Shown here in pieces: positions 33,958 through 42,761 of a stretch of DNA of 64,000 nucleotides (position 1 is the stretch's first letter; every line of letters begins with the position of its first letter). The stretch covers positions 1 through 64,000 of the forward strand of contig JAEYRZ010000117.1 in assembly GCA_023435265.1 (NCBI GenBank), in the 5' to 3' direction. Under the pieces are notes generated by a model. The model made no database searches. It was not told the origin of the DNA and worked only from the letters and a program-made list of their open reading frames with translations. The DNA is from Pseudomonadota bacterium (GTDB lineage: Bacteria; Desulfobacterota; Desulfobacteria; Desulfobacterales; Desulfosarcinaceae). The position numbers and the translations under genes were made by a program.

Positions 33958-35160
33958 ATGCCTGATATTTCAATACAAAACGATCACGGAAACAGCCTGC
34001 GAAAACGGATCAAGCGCCACCTGGTCGGCCGCCAGCTTGCTTTTTTCGCCACCGCGACCCCGGGTCTGGAGACGGTTACGGGCGATGAGTTGGCCCGCCT
34101 GTCGCCGACCGTTCAAGTGGCCGAAGTGATTCGGGGCGGCGCGGCATTCAGGGGGCGGCTGACCGATCTGTACCGGGCCAATCTGCACCTTTTCACGGCG
34201 GGACGCGTTCTACTGCGCCTGGTGGATTTCAAGGCGACCAATTTTCTGCAGTTGCGCAAAAGAGTCATGGCGCTGCCCTGGCAATTCTTCATGGCCCCGG
34301 GAACGGTCCCCGGCTGCAAAGTCCGGGCGCATCGATCACGCCTGTATCACAGCGAGGCGATCGGACAGCAGATCGGCGAGACGATCGCCGAATACTGGCG
34401 GATGCTCGACTGCAGCCCCGCGGCGGACGACCGACAAACGCTCTATGTGCGCCTCGACCAGGATCGTGTGAATCTCTCGTTGGACGGCAGCGGCGCCAAT
34501 CTGTATCGGCGTGGTATCAAAACCCACTCGACCCGGGCCCCCCTGCGCGAAACCACTGCCGCGGCAATCCTCCAACTGGCCGGTTACCGGCCGGACCGTC
34601 CGTTGTGCGACCCCATGTGCGGGGCTGGCACATTCAGCCTTGAAGCGGCGTTGAAGGCCAAAAATGCGGCGCCGGGGTCCAGGCGATCTTTTCCTTTTCT
34701 GCAATGGCCGTCTTTTCAGCCCCGCCAATGGGAGTATCTGTTGAAACAGGCGGCCGGCGGCATCGAGCGCCTGGCCAAGCCCCTGATCTGGGCTTCGGAT
34801 ATCGAGCTTTCGGCTTTGGAAGACCTGCACGCATGCGTGGCGCAGAGCAATCTGGAAGATGCCGTGGTAGTGGAGCGGCGGGATTTTTTCAAAGATCCCA
34901 CCCGTTGGTCAGAGGTCGGCGGCCCGCCCGGGCTGATCGTTCTGAACCCGCCGTACGGCAGGCGCCTGCAACCGGACGGGCCGCTGACGCGCTTTTATCA
35001 ACGGCTTGCCGTTCGGATGCGTTCGGCGTTCCCTGGCTGGCATGCGGCGGTGATCGTTCCGGAACGCACCCTGGGAGGACTCTTCCCATTCTGCCGGCAG
35101 GTTCACGCTTTCGAGCACGGCGGATTGCGGTTGTATTTGCTGGCAGGCACCATCCCGTGA
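33958..35160 (+). CDS. THUMP-domain class I SAM-dependent RNA methyltransferase (RlmL N-terminal-like)
   Basis: A 400-residue protein. The N-terminal ferredoxin-like plus THUMP region (about 25-150; FFATATPGLETVTGDEL, VIRGGAAFRG) precedes a Rossmann methyltransferase with CDPMCGAGTFSLEAAL (SAM binding) and the catalytic LNPPYGRR. The NPPY motif indicates N2-guanine or N6-adenine methylation. The closest known type is the m2G2445 23S rRNA methyltransferase half of RlmL or its stand-alone relatives. It lacks the second methyltransferase domain of the fused E. coli protein. The ribosome site is distant, so the start is moderately sure. Confidence 0.88.
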   Translation: MPDISIQNDHGNSLRKRIKRHLVGRQLAFFATATPGLETVTGDELARLSPTVQVAEVIRGGAAFRGRLTDLYRANLHLFTAGRVLLRLVDFKATNFLQLRKRVMALPWQFFMAPGTVPGCKVRAHRSRLYHSEAIGQQIGETIAEYWRMLDCSPAADDRQTLYVRLDQDRVNLSLDGSGANLYRRGIKTHSTRAPLRETTAAAILQLAGYRPDRPLCDPMCGAGTFSLEAALKAKNAAPGSRRSFPFLQWPSFQPRQWEYLLKQAAGGIERLAKPLIWASDIELSALEDLHACVAQSNLEDAVVVERRDFFKDPTRWSEVGGPPGLIVLNPPYGRRLQPDGPLTRFYQRLAVRMRSAFPGWHAAVIVPERTLGGLFPFCRQVHAFEHGGLRLYLLAGTIP

Positions 35161-35295
35161 GCGGAACACGGCCGATTCACGCGGCCGGTCCTGGTGAAAT
35201 CGCCGGCTGCGGACCGCTGCGATTGACGAACGCCAGGATTTAAGGCTACTTAATCCATCACGCGGCCTTCGGACACGAAACTGAAAAGAAAAACC

Positions 35296-35949
35296 ATGTG
35301 CACATCCGAAATTTTGCTAAGCATTGCGGCGTTCATCGTGATCGTCGCCGGAATGAAGGCGGCCGCCGTCATCGTGGTGCCTTTCGTCCTGTCGGTTTTT
35401 ATCACCATCATGTGCGCACCGCTCATGTTCTGGCTGCAGAAAAAAGGCGTCCCGGCGGTCCCGGCCACCCTCCTCACGGTGCTGCTGGTTGTGTCGGCGG
35501 GAATCGTCATGGCGGCGCTGGTCGGTCAATCGGTCAATGATTTTTCGCAGGATCTGCCGCTGTATCAGGAACAAATCAAAGCGAAGACGCAGGCCGCCGC
35601 CCTGGTCCAACTGGCCCCCGGCCATGCGGCGGCCGCGGCGGCCGGGTATATCGCCTTTAATTTGATCATGGGCAATTTCATTGAACCGCGTTTCACGGGA
35701 CGCGGTTTGGGCCTTTCAATGCTGGTCGTATCACTCTTGTTTTGGGGATGGGTGCTCGGACCGGTCGGCATGCTGCTCTCGGTGCCGCTGACGATCACGG
35801 CCAAGATCGCGCTGGACAGCCGGCCCGAGACCCGCTGGCTGGCGATCGTTGTTGGGCCTGAACAGATAACCGCTTCAAAGCCCCTTGCGGCCTCCCCTCC
35901 GAAGCCGAATAACCCGTTTCGGACGGTACGTGCAAGCCGGCGCTTTTAA
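35296..35949 (+). pseudogene. AI-2E family transporter with internal deletion
   Basis: A 217-residue reading frame whose two ends match AI-2E/TqsA-type permeases. The N-terminus is IAAFIVIVAGMKAAAVIVVPFVLSVFITI...SVNDFSQDLPLYQEQI. The C-terminus is AALVQLAPGH...NFIEPRFTGRGLGLSMLVV...FWGWVLGPVGMLLSVPL. Family members are about 350 residues. The roughly 120-130 residues that normally separate these parts are missing, with the junction near codons 98-102. The frame stays open, so this is either a functional deletion derivative or, more likely, a decayed copy. No good ribosome site is seen. Confidence 0.7.
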
Positions 35950-35965
35950 GAATTTCCGGTACCTA

Positions 35966-37150
35966 ATGAGATTCAACACCATCCTGAACCGCTACATCTT
36001 CTTCGAATTTTTTCCGCCCTTCGGCATCAACCTGCTTTTTTTCGCCTTCATTTTTCTGATCACGCGCGTGCTCGATATCGTCAATATGATCCTGAACTAT
36101 CGCGTCAGCCCGCTCGTCTTCATCCGTCTGGTGATTTATTCACTGCCCTACTTCCTCTCCTTCGTCATCCCGATGTCGGTGATGATGGCCGTGCTGCTGA
36201 CTTTTTTGCGCATGTCCAACGACAATGAAGTCATGGCCATCAAGAGCTGCGGTATCAATCCGCACCGGTTCCTTGTGCCGGTGCTCTCCTTTTGCCTGCT
36301 CGGCTGGGGCCTGACGACATACGTCTCCGCGGTCGCCCTGCCGTGGGGCAATCGGTCGTTCAGCCGCTTGACCCTGGAAATGGCCCGCCAGCATGTCGAC
36401 GCGGCGATCCAGGAGCGCACGTTCATTGACGAATTCGACGGACTGACCTTGTATGTCGCCCAGGTCGATACCCGCACCAGGACGCTCATCGACGTCTTTA
36501 TCGAAGACCGGCGCACGGCCGGCATTCAAAACACCATTGTGGCCCCGAAGGGATCTTTGACGGCCGAACTGCAGGACGATAAAGTACGGTTGACGCTGCT
36601 GGACGGCGTCCTGAATCAAGTCAACCTTGAAGATTATTCCGCGCATACCGTGCGCTTCGACTCATATGACATGCAGTTCGATCTCGACCGAAAAATGCGC
36701 TTGAGCTACTTGTCCAACAAGAGCGAATCGATGACCGTCTCCGAACTGCGCGCCTATATCGAGTCCTTCAAAACCAAGCGCAACAGGTACTATTATAATG
36801 CCTTGATGCGCTATCATGAAAAGTTCGCGCTGCCGTTCGCCTGCTTCGCGCTGGGAATTCTGGCCATTCCGCTGGGCATCCAGCCCAAAAGGGATAAACG
36901 CTCGTTCGGCATCGTCGTGGGCATCGTTTTATTCCTGATTTACTACATGCTTCTCTCGGTGGGATGGTCGCTGGGTGAATCCGGAGCCTATCATCCGCTC
37001 CTGGGCATGTGGACACCCAACATCGTCCTGGGCGGGATCGGCCTCTTCCTGTACCTGCGCAGCATGAAGGATCGCCCCCTGGTCCTTGGACGCTTCGCCG
37101 GATGGATGAAGTTCCGGCGCACTGCGGCAAGAGGAAGCCGCGAAGCATGA
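35966..37150 (+). CDS. lptF: LPS export permease LptF
   Basis: A 394-residue inner-membrane permease of the YjgP/YjgQ family. It has three N-terminal transmembrane helices (starting LNRYIFFEFFPPFGINLLFFAFIFLITRVLD), a periplasmic jellyroll domain (about 135-260) and three C-terminal helices (FALPFACFALGILAIPLGIQPKRDKRSFG). With LptG it extracts lipopolysaccharide from the inner membrane, driven by LptB. The start is at 35966, the first ATG of the family-like N-terminus. It overlaps lptG by four bases (ATGA). Confidence 0.92.
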   Translation: MRFNTILNRYIFFEFFPPFGINLLFFAFIFLITRVLDIVNMILNYRVSPLVFIRLVIYSLPYFLSFVIPMSVMMAVLLTFLRMSNDNEVMAIKSCGINPHRFLVPVLSFCLLGWGLTTYVSAVALPWGNRSFSRLTLEMARQHVDAAIQERTFIDEFDGLTLYVAQVDTRTRTLIDVFIEDRRTAGIQNTIVAPKGSLTAELQDDKVRLTLLDGVLNQVNLEDYSAHTVRFDSYDMQFDLDRKMRLSYLSNKSESMTVSELRAYIESFKTKRNRYYYNALMRYHEKFALPFACFALGILAIPLGIQPKRDKRSFGIVVGIVLFLIYYMLLSVGWSLGESGAYHPLLGMWTPNIVLGGIGLFLYLRSMKDRPLVLGRFAGWMKFRRTAARGSREA

Positions 37151-38223
37151 CACTGATCAGCAAGTATATCGCCGCAACCATTATTCAGTTTTTTGTCCTG
37201 GGGCTGCTCGCCGTCCTGGGCATGATCATCGCCATCGATTATCTGACGAACATGGACGAGTTTTTGAAAGCCCAGATATCGATCTGGCGGGCTTTTCAAT
37301 ATGTGCTCCTGAAGCTGCCGTTTATCAGTACCCAGTTGATTCCGGTCGTTCTGCTGATGTCCATCCTGATTACGTTCGGATTGATGAGCAGGCATAATGA
37401 AATTATTATCCTCAATGCCAGCGGCATCAGCATCTATACGCTCTTCAAGCCGGTGATCACGCTGTCCATCGTCGCGGGGCTGTTGATTTTTCTGCTCTCC
37501 GAATCGATCAACCCGCTCACCATGCTCAAGGCGAACCAGATCAAATATCGCGAGATCCGCAAATCGAGCAACCTCGCCGTCAAACAAGAGAATGTCTGGG
37601 TCAAGGGACCTCACAGCATCACCCATATCGCCTTGTTTCATCCTTCCGGCAAAACCGCTCAGGGATTCACCCATTATGTTTTCGACAGCCGTTTCCGCCT
37701 GATCCGCCGACTGGACGCCAAACAAGCCCGTTTCCAGGAAGGGCAATGGATCCTGCATAACGGACTCGAGCAAACGCTGGACACGAAAGCCAACGCGCTT
37801 CACGCTGAAACCTTCGCCGCCCGTGAAGTAAAAATCGGGTTGCAGCCAGACGAGTTCAGCGAAGTCGTCCGCCGTTCCGAAGAAATGAACGTACACCAGT
37901 TGTCCGCCTATATCGACCGTGTTGAAGCAGAAGGGTACACGGCGCACGAGTATCGGGTCGATTTGTACCATAAGTCGGCCTATCCGTTCGTGTGCGTGAT
38001 CATGGGCCTGATCGGGATGGGGCTCACCGCGCGAAAAAAGATGACTCAGGGATTGCCGATCGCCGTATCCATGGGAATCGCCGTCGCGTTTCTGTATTGG
38101 ATATTTCAAAGCTTCTGCCTCTCCCTGGGCTACGGCGGGGCTTTGCCGCCTCTGGCCGCGGCCTGGGGGGCCAACTTCGTATTTCTGGGCGGGGGCATTC
38201 TGCTCCTCATCGATGCCGAATAA
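37147..38223 (+). CDS. lptG: LPS export permease LptG
   Basis: The 358-residue partner of LptF with the same six-helix plus periplasmic jellyroll layout: MTLISKYIAATIIQFFVLGLLAVLGMIIAIDYLTNMDEF at the start and HKSAYPFVCVIMGLIGMGLTARKK near the C-terminal bundle. Its ATG lies inside the lptF stop (ATGA), so translation is coupled. lptA, lptB and lptC are not in the window. Confidence 0.92.
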   Translation: MTLISKYIAATIIQFFVLGLLAVLGMIIAIDYLTNMDEFLKAQISIWRAFQYVLLKLPFISTQLIPVVLLMSILITFGLMSRHNEIIILNASGISIYTLFKPVITLSIVAGLLIFLLSESINPLTMLKANQIKYREIRKSSNLAVKQENVWVKGPHSITHIALFHPSGKTAQGFTHYVFDSRFRLIRRLDAKQARFQEGQWILHNGLEQTLDTKANALHAETFAAREVKIGLQPDEFSEVVRRSEEMNVHQLSAYIDRVEAEGYTAHEYRVDLYHKSAYPFVCVIMGLIGMGLTARKKMTQGLPIAVSMGIAVAFLYWIFQSFCLSLGYGGALPPLAAAWGANFVFLGGGILLLIDAE

Positions 38224-38261
38224 TCGAGGAATCGGAGTGCGCATCCGAAAAGGAGGTACCG

Positions 38262-38717
38262 ATGGATCTGAATAGTTACCGGGAAATAATTGCTGCGGCC
38301 ATCCAGAACGAAATTGAAGCCTTCATGTTCTACAGGGAAGCCGCGGAAAAAATGAAGAACGCCCATCTCAAGGAAATGTTCCTCCAATTCTCCAGAGAAG
38401 AAAAAGGGCACCGCGAAATACTGGAAGGTTTCAAGAGTGACGAATCGGCGGCGATCCACTTTCCGCGCGTGGAGGATTTTCAGGTTTCAGAAACTGTCGA
38501 AGAACAGCCGTTGTCCTTCGACATGCGGCCTGCCGAGGCGGTCGCACTGGCCATGAAGAAGGAAGAAGCGGCCATGCGGCATTATAGCGAGTTGGCCCGG
38601 GTGTGCCGGGACCCTGAACAGCAGAAGGTTTTTCTCGAGCTGGCGGCCATGGAAAGCGGCCATAAGGCCAAGATGGAGGCGGCTTTCGTGGATATCGGAT
38701 ATCCCGAAGTATGGTGA
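38262..38717 (+). CDS. Ferritin-like (rubrerythrin-type) diiron protein
   Basis: A 151-residue four-helix protein. Iron-ligand patterns are visible: IQNEIEAFMFYREAAE with REEKGHREIL (ExxH), then KKEEAAMRHYSELAR with AAMESGHKAKME (second ExxH). It lacks the C-terminal rubredoxin domain of classical rubrerythrin. A perfect AGGAGG precedes the ATG. It probably acts in peroxide or oxygen defence of an anaerobe, inferred from the family. Confidence 0.87.
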   Translation: MDLNSYREIIAAAIQNEIEAFMFYREAAEKMKNAHLKEMFLQFSREEKGHREILEGFKSDESAAIHFPRVEDFQVSETVEEQPLSFDMRPAEAVALAMKKEEAAMRHYSELARVCRDPEQQKVFLELAAMESGHKAKMEAAFVDIGYPEVW

Positions 38718-38797
38718 GCCCTACCGGCGTTCAGCCTCTCGCGCAGCGCCTGCGGCCCGCCGCGCGGGCCGCAGGTACAGATCGCGTGCGGCAGGCT

Positions 38798-39205
38798 TCA
38801 GGATGACACCTTGATGCTGCGCGGCGATGCTTTCTCCACTTTGGGTAATCTGAGATGAAGCACACCGTTCTTCATCTGGGCATCGATTTTGGCCTGGTCG
38901 ATGACTTGAGAAAGCGTGAATTGGCGGTAGAACTGACCGACTTCGTATTCGATCAGGATATCGCGCTCATCGGCACCTTCGAAAGGCGCCACATTGCCGC
39001 TGATGGTCAAGATGTTGTCGCGCAGATCGATCTTCAAATCCTCCGGTTTGACACCCGGGAGATCGGCCAGCAACGTAATCTGCTGGTGGGTTTCAAAAAT
39101 ATCGACTTTCGGTGAGAAGACAGCACCCGGCCGGGTCTGTTCGGCCGGCGATGACACTTCTTGCTTCTGCTGCACTTTCAGTTCTTTCGTCCCTGTTTCA
39201 GTCAT
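38798..39205 (-). CDS. Small heat-shock protein (Hsp20 family), second gene of pair
   Basis: A 135-residue alpha-crystallin-domain chaperone. It starts MTETGTKELKVQQKQEVSSPAEQ and has the domain hallmarks FSPKVDIFETHQQITLLADLPGVKPEDLKIDLRDNILTISG and the terminal GVLHLRLPKV. AAAGGAGG precedes the ATG. It lies 25 bases behind the other Hsp20 gene, whose N-terminal arm is quite different, so the two may form mixed or specialised oligomers. Confidence 0.92.
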   Translation of the reverse strand: MTETGTKELKVQQKQEVSSPAEQTRPGAVFSPKVDIFETHQQITLLADLPGVKPEDLKIDLRDNILTISGNVAPFEGADERDILIEYEVGQFYRQFTLSQVIDQAKIDAQMKNGVLHLRLPKVEKASPRSIKVSS

Positions 39206-39230
39206 GGCTGGAATCCTCCTTTTCCACAAT

Positions 39231-39689
39231 TCAGCCGCCGATCTGAATGCGTCGCGGCTTGGCCGATTCGGCTTTGGGTATTTTCAGGACCAAGATACCA
39301 TTGGACATCCGGGCTTCGATGCGGTCGGCATCGATTTCCTTGGGCAACGCGACGGCTCGTGAGAATTTTCCGGCCTCGCGTTCCCTGCGATGATACTTGG
39401 CCGAACCGTCTTCCGCTTCCAACCGGTGTTCTCCTGAAATGGTCACATTGTTTGCGGTTGCCTGAACTTGCAGGTCGTTCGCCTCAAGGCCCGGCAATTC
39501 GGCCCTCAGGTAAAAAGAATTGTCGTCCTCGGTCAGATTGAGCGCCGGGTATACGCCTGCGCTGACGCCCATCGCAGGTCGATTCAAGAAAGATTCCATG
39601 ATGCGGTCCATTTGGCGCCGCATCCGGCTCAATTCCTCAAAGGGGCCCATCGACCTGAAACCCGGCACACCAAAAACAGAGTGAAACAT
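39231..39689 (-). CDS. Small heat-shock protein (Hsp20 family), first gene of pair
   Basis: A 152-residue Hsp20 with an aromatic N-terminal arm (MFHSVFGVPGFRSMGPFEELSRMRRQMDRIM). The alpha-crystallin core reads LNLTEDDNSFYLRAELPGLEANDLQVQATANNVTISGEH, and the C-terminal region has GILVLKIPKAE. AAAGGAGG precedes the ATG. It is the promoter-proximal gene of the two-gene sHSP operon. Confidence 0.93.
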   Translation of the reverse strand: MFHSVFGVPGFRSMGPFEELSRMRRQMDRIMESFLNRPAMGVSAGVYPALNLTEDDNSFYLRAELPGLEANDLQVQATANNVTISGEHRLEAEDGSAKYHRREREAGKFSRAVALPKEIDADRIEARMSNGILVLKIPKAESAKPRRIQIGG

Positions 39690-39743
39690 AATGAACCTCC
39701 TTTTTCCAGTGATGTCGTAATACTGAAAACTTTTGTTGGATGC

Positions 39744-39781
39744 ATAGTAAAAGCTTTTCTTCGCATGTCAATAAAAGCTTT
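39744..39781 (-). promoter_or_regulatory. sHSP operon promoter with AAAAGCTTTT palindromes
   Basis: On the minus strand TTGACA (39766-39771), a 16-base spacer and TACTAT (39744-39749) form a sigma-70-like promoter. The palindrome AAAAGCTTTT (39749-39758) lies in the spacer and AAAAGCTTT (39773-39781) lies directly upstream of the -35. This is an arrangement suited to a repressor. It is not a CIRCE element. Confidence 0.6.
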
Positions 39782-39791
39782 CAACTTTTCA

Positions 39792-39830
39792 TTGCATTAT
39801 TTTTGATTGGATACTATTTTAGTAATGCAA
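39792..39830. promoter_or_regulatory. Inverted repeat TTGCATTA...TAATGCAA upstream of the tandem-RHH-like gene
   Basis: Perfect eight-base arms TTGCATTA (39792-39799) and TAATGCAA (39823-39830) are separated by 23 AT-rich bases, and end 16 bases before the start codon at 39847. Arm spacing of about three helical turns and proximity to the start suggest an operator, possibly autoregulatory. Confidence 0.5.
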
Positions 39831-39846
39831 CGGAAAGGAGACGAAT

Positions 39847-40476
39847 ATGGATGAATTTCACAATGAAGATGAACATGGCGGAAGCGCCCTTTCATATGAC
39901 CTAAAAGGCAGGCAGTCGGTCAGAGCGACCTTTCGTCTCAGCTCGGGTTGCATCAGCACCATCAGCATCGTGGCCGGGCAGCTGGGGATCAAACAAAAAT
40001 CGATTTTCGATTACCTTGTCGAGGATATCGAAAGTTTGAAGGCCATCGCCTTGAGGCTCAGCCAGGAATCTCCGGCCGAACGGAATGAAAGAATCCAAAA
40101 AACCTTTGTGATCAGCCGGCGTTCGCTGAGTTCCCTTGAACTGGTGGCGAATCGTTTCAACACGCCGCGCGATATCCTGGTGGAGCTTTCGGTGCAGCGG
40201 CTGCTGCCGATCATCGCGCGGGAACGTGAGCGGCATGCGATCCGCAAGGCGATGTTGTCCAAAGTCGAAAAATATCATCGCGCCGGAATCCTGCTGGCCG
40301 ACCAACTTCAGGGCGAGTTGGGGGCAGACGATCCGATGACGGACCATTTCAATCTGGTGATGAGCAACTTCAACAATGTCTTTACCCAGATCAGGGAACT
40401 CATCTTCAGGGGGCAGGCGCTGGAATCGCTCGACCCCGACACGCTGAACGCCATATCCGCAGTTCAGGAGGATTGA
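39847..40476 (+). CDS. Hypothetical protein with two ribbon-helix-helix-like segments
   Basis: A 209-residue protein I cannot assign to a named family. Two segments share a strand-helix-helix pattern: ATFRLSSGCISTISIVAGQL...IFDYLVEDIE (about 27-62) and KTFVISRRSLSSLELVANRF...ILVELSVQRLLP (about 85-121). This pattern resembles tandem MetJ/Arc-type DNA-binding units. The C-terminal 85 residues look helical and may multimerise. AAAGGAG precedes the ATG, and the inverted repeat just upstream would suit autoregulation. Confidence 0.7.
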   Translation: MDEFHNEDEHGGSALSYDLKGRQSVRATFRLSSGCISTISIVAGQLGIKQKSIFDYLVEDIESLKAIALRLSQESPAERNERIQKTFVISRRSLSSLELVANRFNTPRDILVELSVQRLLPIIARERERHAIRKAMLSKVEKYHRAGILLADQLQGELGADDPMTDHFNLVMSNFNNVFTQIRELIFRGQALESLDPDTLNAISAVQED

Positions 40477-40570
40477 GTGCTGCAGACCGCGCCCGGAAAG
40501 CCGTCGTGCGGCATTGACCTGACCGATCAATTGAGGTACTGACGGCGTTGCCACTTCACAGGAGAGGGCG

Positions 40571-41014
40571 ATGAAAATCGATGATATCAACATTGCGATC
40601 ATCAGACAGCTCCGAAACGGCCGGACCCCGATCAAGACGATCGCCGAATCATTGAACGTCGCCGAAAACACGGTGCGGGCGCGCATCGTCAAAATGGAAG
40701 AAGAAGGGCTCCTGGAGATCGCCGGGCTGGTCGATTGCGAAAAGCTTCAGCATCACCGCCTGGTCATGGTGGGCGTCAAGCTGGCCACGATGAACCTGGT
40801 CAAAAAGGGGGCCGAATTCAGTACGCTCAAAGGGGTGGTATCGGTCAGCGTGGTCACCGGACGATTCGACCTGATCCTTTTGGTTCTGCTGAAAGAAGAT
40901 TTCGGCCTGCTTGAATTCTACACGCAGGAAGTTTCACGCCTCACCGACGTGCAGTCGGTGGAAACCTTCGTGGTGTATAAAAGCTACAATCTGAAAGTAC
41001 CCTACATCCTCTGA
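40571..41014 (+). CDS. Lrp/AsnC-family transcriptional regulator
   Basis: A 147-residue regulator with an N-terminal winged helix (DDINIAIIRQLRNGRTPIKTIAESLNVAENTVRARIVKMEEEGLL) and a C-terminal ligand-binding and oligomerising domain (GVVSVSVVTGRFDLILLVLLKEDFGLLEFYTQEVSRLTDVQSVETFVVYKSYN). GGAGAGGGCG precedes the ATG. The effector is probably an amino acid, as for the family. No target is evident in the neighbourhood. Confidence 0.93.
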   Translation: MKIDDINIAIIRQLRNGRTPIKTIAESLNVAENTVRARIVKMEEEGLLEIAGLVDCEKLQHHRLVMVGVKLATMNLVKKGAEFSTLKGVVSVSVVTGRFDLILLVLLKEDFGLLEFYTQEVSRLTDVQSVETFVVYKSYNLKVPYIL

Positions 41015-41166
41015 TGCCTTTGCGGATCCCGCAAAGGCGCCCCATTCCCGACGGCTGCTTTCACTTTACCCCCAAGTGGTTATCTTACCCGGAATCAGAG
41101 ACGCCGCCGATCAGCGGCTTTGAATTTCCGATCCGACCCGGATTCCGTCCAAACGATAGGAGGGTT

Positions 41167-41652
41167 ATGAAAACCGCGGAAGATATCCTCAGAACCAAGA
41201 CCAAGCCCCTTAAGATCAGTATCGCTCCCGAACGCACGCTCGCCGAGGCCGTCACAATGATGAACCGTGCGGGGGTCGGTGCCATTCTGGTGGAAAAGGA
41301 GCCCGATCAGATCGTCGGGATATGGACCGAGCGCGATCTGCTGAGAAGCGCGGCCGAACCGGGCTTCGATATTCAAACCGCTTCGGTCGGCGACCACATG
41401 CACTCCAGGCTGTTCAACGCCGCCCACGATACCCCCCTGATCAAGCTGGAAGAGATGTTCCTGGGGCTTTTCATCCGTCACATCGTCATTCTGAAAGAAG
41501 GTCGTTTTTTGGGGTTGCTGTCGATCGGCGACGTACTGCGCGCCAGTCTGCTCGAGAAAGACCTCACGCTCAAGAAACTCAACAAAATCGCCAGCTGGCA
41601 ATATTACGAAAATTGGGGTTGGGACCGCAACAAAGGCAGGTCAAGAGACTGA
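41167..41652 (+). CDS. CBS-domain pair protein
   Basis: A 161-residue protein consisting of two CBS motifs (about 15-70 and 75-130): SIAPERTLAEAVTMMNRAGVGAILVEKEPDQIVGIWTERDLL and AHDTPLIKLEEMFLGLFIRHIVILKEGRFLGLLSIGDVL. A short basic-aromatic tail follows. Bateman modules bind adenine nucleotides and usually regulate a partner. None is fused here. TAGGAGG lies before the ATG at 41167, ruling against an upstream start. Confidence 0.9.
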   Translation: MKTAEDILRTKTKPLKISIAPERTLAEAVTMMNRAGVGAILVEKEPDQIVGIWTERDLLRSAAEPGFDIQTASVGDHMHSRLFNAAHDTPLIKLEEMFLGLFIRHIVILKEGRFLGLLSIGDVLRASLLEKDLTLKKLNKIASWQYYENWGWDRNKGRSRD

Positions 41653-41788
41653 TTCGAGAGCCGGTGCTTTCCGGGGAATGCTGTCGGGTCCGCAACCGGC
41701 CATGGGGAAGGCCGCAACCCCGATGACGGAAAAGCGAAGCGGATTGCTGCCTTGAAAGCGAAAGCTGGGCGAAAATACCCGAGCCTCT

Positions 41789-42460
41789 CTATTTCAGCTT
41801 TCCGATCATCTCCTCTTTCTGAAAAATTATCGCAAAAAGGTTGTCCTTGGCGTTGGCATTATGCTCCTTCACCAGGCTCTTGGCCCATTCAACATCCCGG
41901 GTGCGCACCGCTTGAAACAGCGCGTCGTGTTCGCGGACGATCTCTTTCTGCCGATCGAGCCGCAGATCTTCGGTGCGGAACCGAAGGAAGATGCGCTGGC
42001 AGATATCACGATACCGATCGACCAGGAACTGATTGCCCAGCATACCGATAATCGTGGCATGATACTCGGTGTCGAGGATGAACAACTGCCGTCGCACGCG
42101 GTCGGTGATCGAGCTCTCGTACAAATCTTTCTTGCCGCACAGCTCATTCAGCTGTTCAGGGGTTTGCTTGCGAATGGCCTTTCCGATCGTCCCCAGTTCC
42201 AGGATTTCCCTGATTTCATAGAGCGACTCGGCCTCCTCGATGGTCAATTTATGAACCGAATAGCCCTGGTTGGGAACAAAATCCAGATACCCCTCTTTGG
42301 CCAGAATGCTGAGGGCGTTGTTGACGGGAGTCCGGCTGACGCCGAGCTGCTTGGCCAGATCGACGAAAATGAGGCGTTGTCCCGGTACGATATCATAATT
42401 CAGCATCATCTGCTTGATGCTGTCATATGCCGCCATGGTCAAATTTCTCTGGCCACCCAT
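41789..42460 (-). CDS. GntR-family regulator, FCD (FadR-like) type
   Basis: A 223-residue protein. The winged helix reads GQRLIFVDLAKQLGVSRTPVNNALSILAKEGYLDFVPNQGYSVH. The helical FCD ligand domain (about 90-210) has an Asp/His metal-site pattern (LDTEYHATIIGML, REHDALFQAV, KEHNANAKD). Its closest relative in the window is the regulator at 50872. The two share the NYDIVPGQRLIF / LDYEIVPGQRLIF core, so they are likely paralogues on either side of the Mo-cofactor region. FCD regulators respond to small organic acids. Confidence 0.9.
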   Translation of the reverse strand: MGGQRNLTMAAYDSIKQMMLNYDIVPGQRLIFVDLAKQLGVSRTPVNNALSILAKEGYLDFVPNQGYSVHKLTIEEAESLYEIREILELGTIGKAIRKQTPEQLNELCGKKDLYESSITDRVRRQLFILDTEYHATIIGMLGNQFLVDRYRDICQRIFLRFRTEDLRLDRQKEIVREHDALFQAVRTRDVEWAKSLVKEHNANAKDNLFAIIFQKEEMIGKLK

Positions 42461-42761
42461 GCCTGTCGCTCCTGTGTGTTCTGAATTCCCGAATCGCCGA
42501 CCGCCGGTTCACCGCCCGAAAATCGTATGGCAGATTGCATTAAAATGGGTTATTGATCAACATGAAATTAAACCGTATCCATCCACCCCGCGCGCTTGGC
42601 CGGACATGTGGATGACGGCACGGCTGCGGAACGCATGCTGCCGGGAAGATAAAAAGAATTGACATGCCCATTTTTGCATGCAATTAGTTATACAATCTAA
42701 GGCCGAAGACTTGAAAATCAAGCCACTTCGAGGCCGCCCTTCCGACAGCGAGGCGATTGCG
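42461..42761. other. Divergent control region, GntR regulator and ModE-like gene
   Basis: This 301-base gap contains no convincing gene. TTGACATGCCCATTTTTGCATGC at 42660-42682 begins with a perfect -35 hexamer and contains a GCATGC palindrome. The AT-rich GTTATACAAT follows. These are candidate promoter and operator elements for the rightward Mo-cofactor run, but I cannot define them precisely. Confidence 0.4.
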
